Source: Nitrospira bacterium HGW-Nitrospira-1 (lineage in GTDB: Bacteria > Nitrospirota > Thermodesulfovibrionia > Thermodesulfovibrionales > UBA6898). From it: 16,071 bases of DNA. Shown one piece after another: positions 14,067 to 16,071 of this stretch. Position 1 is the first letter of the stretch. Each line of letters starts with the position of its first letter. The stretch covers positions 14,682-30,752 of the forward strand of contig PGYF01000012.1 of the NCBI GenBank assembly GCA_002839535.1, given 5' to 3'. The notes beneath the pieces were generated by a model. That model was given only the letters and a program-made list of their open reading frames with translations. It had not been told where the DNA came from and ran no database searches. The position numbers and the translations under genes are program-made.

Positions 14067-15347
14067 TTACCTTCCCTTTACCGAATATATAAAGAGCGCT
14101 GTGCCGAGAGGATTTTCACCTTTGAGGATATTTGTGAACTTTATCCCCAAAAACGGGCTTGTCAGGACTATTATTTTATCGCCTGCAAGCGCATAGTCCA
14201 GCAGTGTCCCCTTTATGTCATCCACCAGCACGCCTTCATCCATCGAAAAACCGTTCCACCAGTAGTTTTTCAGCCGGGAACTTTTATATCCTATGCCTTT
14301 TACCATTTCAGCCACCGGGACCCTCTCGACAACAAGCACCTCCCTGTTTCTGGGAGCAAGCCTGTCTTTGACAGCCCATTCGCCGGCATCCATGTGCGCA
14401 ACAGGAGCCTGTTTTTTAAACGTGGTTAAAAAACCGCCGGTATTTGCCTTGCTCCTCCATACCCTGACCCCTTTTGCATCATAGAGATTCAGGAACCCGG
14501 CTTCGTCATAGGCAAAAACCAGCTTCTCCTTATCCGCACCTTCGATAAAGGCAAAATCATATATATTCACTTCTTTGGGAAGCCTGAGCTTTTCACCGGT
14601 CTTGTAATCTCCCTCCCATATAAGGGAAACTACGTCGCCGTCAAAGCCGGCAGACCGGGAATATGCCTGCGCGATAAGACCCGCTCCGATTTTCCGGAGA
14701 AAATATTTTCCCTCCCAGAGTTTTTTGAATTCAGGGCCTTCCAACTCATATATGGCGGAAAAGACTTCTTCATTCCTCATAGAGGTTATGACAATCTCGT
14801 CCCTGCCGTTCTTGTTCAGATCAATTGCATCAATCCGGATATAATCATCGGATACTTTCCCCTTAATCTCCCATAGGAACTGCAGGTCTACAGCAGGCAG
14901 ATAGGCCCGCACATCCTTGCCGGCGCTTAGCATGATCTCCTGTTTGCCGTCTCCGTCAAAATCTCCTGTTGTTACAAGCTGCGCCCTGTAAGGGAGATGA
15001 TACACAAGCGCCGCTTCCCCTGCATTGGGTCTGAAGTACTCTTCACCGAATTTAAGTTCCTTGGCGTAGGCCGTATCAACTTTAGCCTGTGTTTCAAAAA
15101 ATTTTGAGCCGTCAGAAACCCATAAGAGTTTCTGCATGACCAGTGTCCCTTTGTCGGCCTCCTTTGACGTCAGCATAAGGGCGACATCGGCCCCGAGCCT
15201 TTTGGCCTCATTGAGCGCCAGGTTCTCATCCTCGGTTTCAAGGGATGTGTCTATCATCTCTATCCTGCCGGTTTCCTTCAGCTTCCGGTAATATTCATCC
15301 GCAAGATACCAGTCTATCTTCTTGTCCTGGCAAAACATCATCTTCAC
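14067..15347 (-). CDS. FG-GAP/VCBS-repeat protein lacking its own signal peptide, probable 3' part of a broken gene
   Basis: The 426-residue frame starts GTG at 15347. Residues 1-90 (DWYLADEYYRKLKETGRIEM, then NEAKRLGADVALMLTSK) resemble a CsgG/FlgT-type alpha/beta domain. The rest looks like a beta-propeller with two calcium-loop motifs, DFDGDGKQE (129-137) and DLNKNGRDE (176-184), and blade-like segments such as FLNLYDAKGVRVWRS. Such proteins normally act outside the cytoplasm, yet this frame has no signal peptide; the preceding frame has one and overlaps it by 4 nt (GTGA). No good ribosome binding site precedes the GTG. The simplest reading is one exported protein split by an internal deletion; translational coupling of two genes is the alternative. 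The function is unknown. It ends 4 nt before uppS. Confidence 0.75.
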   Translation of the reverse strand: MKMMFCQDKKIDWYLADEYYRKLKETGRIEMIDTSLETEDENLALNEAKRLGADVALMLTSKEADKGTLVMQKLLWVSDGSKFFETQAKVDTAYAKELKFGEEYFRPNAGEAALVYHLPYRAQLVTTGDFDGDGKQEIMLSAGKDVRAYLPAVDLQFLWEIKGKVSDDYIRIDAIDLNKNGRDEIVITSMRNEEVFSAIYELEGPEFKKLWEGKYFLRKIGAGLIAQAYSRSAGFDGDVVSLIWEGDYKTGEKLRLPKEVNIYDFAFIEGADKEKLVFAYDEAGFLNLYDAKGVRVWRSKANTGGFLTTFKKQAPVAHMDAGEWAVKDRLAPRNREVLVVERVPVAEMVKGIGYKSSRLKNYWWNGFSMDEGVLVDDIKGTLLDYALAGDKIIVLTSPFLGIKFTNILKGENPLGTALFIYSVKGR

Positions 15348-15595
15348 CTTTTGGTAACAGGATGTATAAAAGGCCCTCCTTCACTCAGAATATTCAACCT
15401 CATACCAGACATTATTTCGTTTTTCAGGCCAATATCCATCACAACCTTATTGCCTTCCACGCCTGTTATCTTTCCGGTAACCGGATGAAAAAATTTGAGA
15501 GTGCTATCCTTAAGTACGGTTATCGGATCTTCTTTTGCAAAGGCAAAAGAAGCCATGATCAAAAAACAGATAATAATCAAAAAAGTCCGTCTCAT
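15344..15595 (-). CDS. Exported short protein with half a FlgT_C-like domain, probable 5' part of a broken gene
   Basis: From the ATG at 15595 the protein is 83 residues. The start is chosen because a strong GGAGG (15603-15607) lies 7 nt upstream; a GTG/ATG-type start at 15625 lacks this and would put ten residues before the signal peptide. MRRTFLIIICFLIMASFAFA is a Sec signal peptide. The segment VTGKITGVEGNKVVMDIGLK, then MSGMRLNIL and GPFIHPVTKR, resembles the first half of an SH3-like FlgT C-terminal domain. It stops where the remaining strands should follow. The stop TGA overlaps the GTG start of the next frame. It is read here as the signal-peptide-bearing front of the VCBS-type protein downstream. 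Confidence 0.6.
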   Translation of the reverse strand: MRRTFLIIICFLIMASFAFAKEDPITVLKDSTLKFFHPVTGKITGVEGNKVVMDIGLKNEIMSGMRLNILSEGGPFIHPVTKR

Positions 15596-15653
15596 CTGTA
15601 ATCCTCCCGGAAGTAAATTGGACATAAAAGGCTCTATATTCAGTCAGTTATAC

Positions 15654-15662
15654 ACTATAACA
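15654..15662 (-). promoter_or_regulatory. Extended -10 promoter candidate for the FlgT_C/VCBS-uppS-cdsA operon
   Basis: The minus strand reads TGTTATAGT, an extended -10 box (TGn plus TATAGT) about 58 nt upstream of the ATG at 15595. No good -35 box stands at 17 nt, which extended -10 promoters tolerate. The palindrome GGGTTAACCC (15676-15685) falls in the -35 zone and could be an operator. Confidence 0.4.
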
Positions 15663-15678
15663 CAAATCAGAAAAAGGG

Positions 15679-15705
15679 TTAACCCAAAAAATGCATTTGA
15701 ATTAT
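15679..15705 (+). repeat. Copy B of the 27-nt inverted dispersed repeat
   Basis: TTAACCCAAAAAATGCATT is exactly the reverse-strand sequence found at the ftsY-rtcB junction, followed by TGAATTAT versus CGAAATAT there. It is joined at its left end to GGG, making the palindrome GGGTTAACCC. It lies just upstream of the promoter candidate at 15654-15662. Confidence 0.75.
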
Positions 15706-15804
15706 ATTAGCATGGACACGAATGCCTTCAAAGTCTGGAAATTTCAACAGGATTTTATAGGATGCCACAATACAATTTACAATCGCTGAAAGAATAATTA
15801 TAAA

Positions 15805-15910
15805 ATCCCTCCTAAACCTCCCTTTTCCAAAGGGAGGGATTCCCCCTTAAAAAAGGGGGAATAAGGGGGGTTGTTTTCCCCTCTTTGGCAAAGAGGGGAT
15901 AGGGGAGATT
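15805..15910. repeat. Palindromic intergenic repeat element with three hairpins
   Basis: Three perfect stems stand in a row. CCTCCCTTT (15817-15825) pairs with AAAGGGAGG (15829-15837), TCCCCCTT (15841-15848) with AAGGGGGA (15853-15860), and CCCCTCTTT (15878-15886) with AAAGAGGGG (15890-15898). The outer ends AATCCCTCC (15805) and GGGGAGATT (15902) are also roughly complementary. This is a REP/MITE-like element; its frame yields the peptides PYPLFAKEG and IPPFLRG, which I recall as frequent spurious ORF products in environmental Nitrospirota and Deltaproteobacteria assemblies. It carries no transposase. Confidence 0.8.
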
Positions 15911-15918
15911 GTTAAGAA

Positions 15919-15939
15919 CCCTGCGCCAAGAGCGCAGGG
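15919..15939. repeat. Perfect 8-bp GC-rich hairpin
   Basis: CCCTGCGC (15919-15926) pairs exactly with GCGCAGGG (15932-15939) around the loop CAAGA. No T-run follows on either strand, so it is not a classical terminator. It lies directly between the two larger repeat elements and may be part of the composite. Confidence 0.6.
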
Positions 15940-15965
15940 CGTAAAGGTCAAAACAAATTTCTTCT

Positions 15966-16071
15966 GTCATTCTCCGGCTTGACCCCCGCATCAAGCATGC
16001 CCTCTGACTTGATCAGGGGGTCGTGGCAGGCTCCGAATCCAGATTTATATATTGTTGTCATTGTCCGGCTT
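15966..16071. repeat. Second palindromic repeat with direct-repeat ends, cut by the window edge
   Basis: GTCATTCTCCGGCTT (15966-15980) recurs as GTCATTGTCCGGCTT (16057-16071), 14 of 15 bases identical and 91 bp apart. Between them GACCCCCGCATCAAG (15981-15995) forms a stem with CTTGATCAGGGGGTC (16008-16022), 13 of 15 pairs, around a 12-nt loop. The first 13 bases of the direct repeat are the exact inverse of window positions 1-13. This looks like a tandem or nested array of a short intergenic palindromic family that continues beyond the window. Confidence 0.7.

Larger units (their letters stand above)
15596..15811. other. Upstream half of a 476-nt gene-free region (promoter candidate and dispersed repeats)
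   Basis: No convincing gene lies between 15596 and the window end. This AT-rich half holds the ribosome binding site and promoter of the gene at 15595, the palindrome GGGTTAACCC (15676-15685), copy B of the 27-nt repeat, and the second copy of the 18-nt repeat. The only plus-strand start of note (15712) opens a 25-codon frame without a ribosome binding site. The other half (15805-16071) is repeat sequence listed separately. Confidence 0.6.

Noticed and set aside
15338..15352. Programmed -1 frameshift joining the FlgT_C half to the VCBS frame
   Set aside because: The sequence ACCAAAAGGTGA has no X-XXY-YYZ heptamer in the right frame, and the joined protein would still lack half of the FlgT_C domain. 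A deletion explains the data better.
15712..15789. Plus-strand 25-codon frame starting ATGGACACGAATGCC
   Set aside because: It has no ribosome binding site, no recognisable family and is short in an AT-rich intergenic region; it is most likely chance.
15812..15994. Minus-strand 60-codon open frame containing PYPLFAKEG and IPPFLRG
   Set aside because: It is translated from the palindromic repeat element; its peptide is a by-product of the hairpin sequence, with no ribosome binding site and no domain.

Overview
The window reads as one stretch of a mid-GC, Gram-negative-type bacterial chromosome. Every convincing gene lies on the minus strand, so transcription runs from high to low coordinates. 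Several traits point to an anaerobe or microaerophile of the Nitrospirota/Desulfobacterota type: the futalosine-pathway gene mqnA, an NtrC-class sigma-54 regulator paired with a HAMP histidine kinase, a long archaeal-type RtcB of 481 residues, a DUF4398-like lipoprotein, Phd/PIN and RelE toxin-antitoxin modules, and a palindromic intergenic repeat whose reading frame contains the PYPLFAKEG / IPPFLRG type of peptide. This placement is inference from gene content and cannot be proven here.

Layout in the direction of transcription (right to left). Positions 15596-16071 hold no gene; they contain a promoter candidate and a composite of palindromic repeats. Next come a short exported protein with half of a FlgT_C-like domain (15344-15595) and a 426-residue FG-GAP/VCBS-type protein (14067-15347), which look like two halves of one gene that suffered an internal deletion. 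They are followed by uppS (13343-14062) and cdsA (12562-13353), which start cell-wall lipid-carrier and phospholipid synthesis. A Phd/RelE toxin-antitoxin pair (12053-12512) sits between cdsA and ftsY (11069-11971). rtcB (9602-11047) follows ftsY. A second toxin-antitoxin pair, Phd/YefM with a PIN-domain VapC (8851-9524), has its own promoter and operator, and mqnA (7988-8788) comes after it.

The left half has a small exported Lys/Ala/Pro-rich protein (7258-7818) with its own promoter candidates, a lipoprotein (6524-7123) closed by a terminator, and then a tight four-gene unit: sensor kinase (4944-6392), NtrC-type regulator (3566-4942), amidohydrolase (2751-3557) and DNA polymerase I (106-2754). 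Genes in this unit are separated by 1 nt and 8 nt and then overlap by 4 nt. The last 105 nt beyond polA carry a 21-bp tandem repeat related in inverse orientation to the repeat block at the other end of the window.

Most genes are ordinary housekeeping functions. The features most worth a second look are the apparently broken FlgT_C/VCBS gene, an unexplained 25/27-nt inverted match between the ftsY-rtcB junction and the intergenic region beyond position 15679, the placement of the RNA-repair ligase gene rtcB between two RNase-type toxin modules, and a kinase promoter that would give an almost leaderless mRNA. I see no convincing evidence for a wholly new multi-gene system, CRISPR array, tRNA/rRNA gene or insertion sequence.
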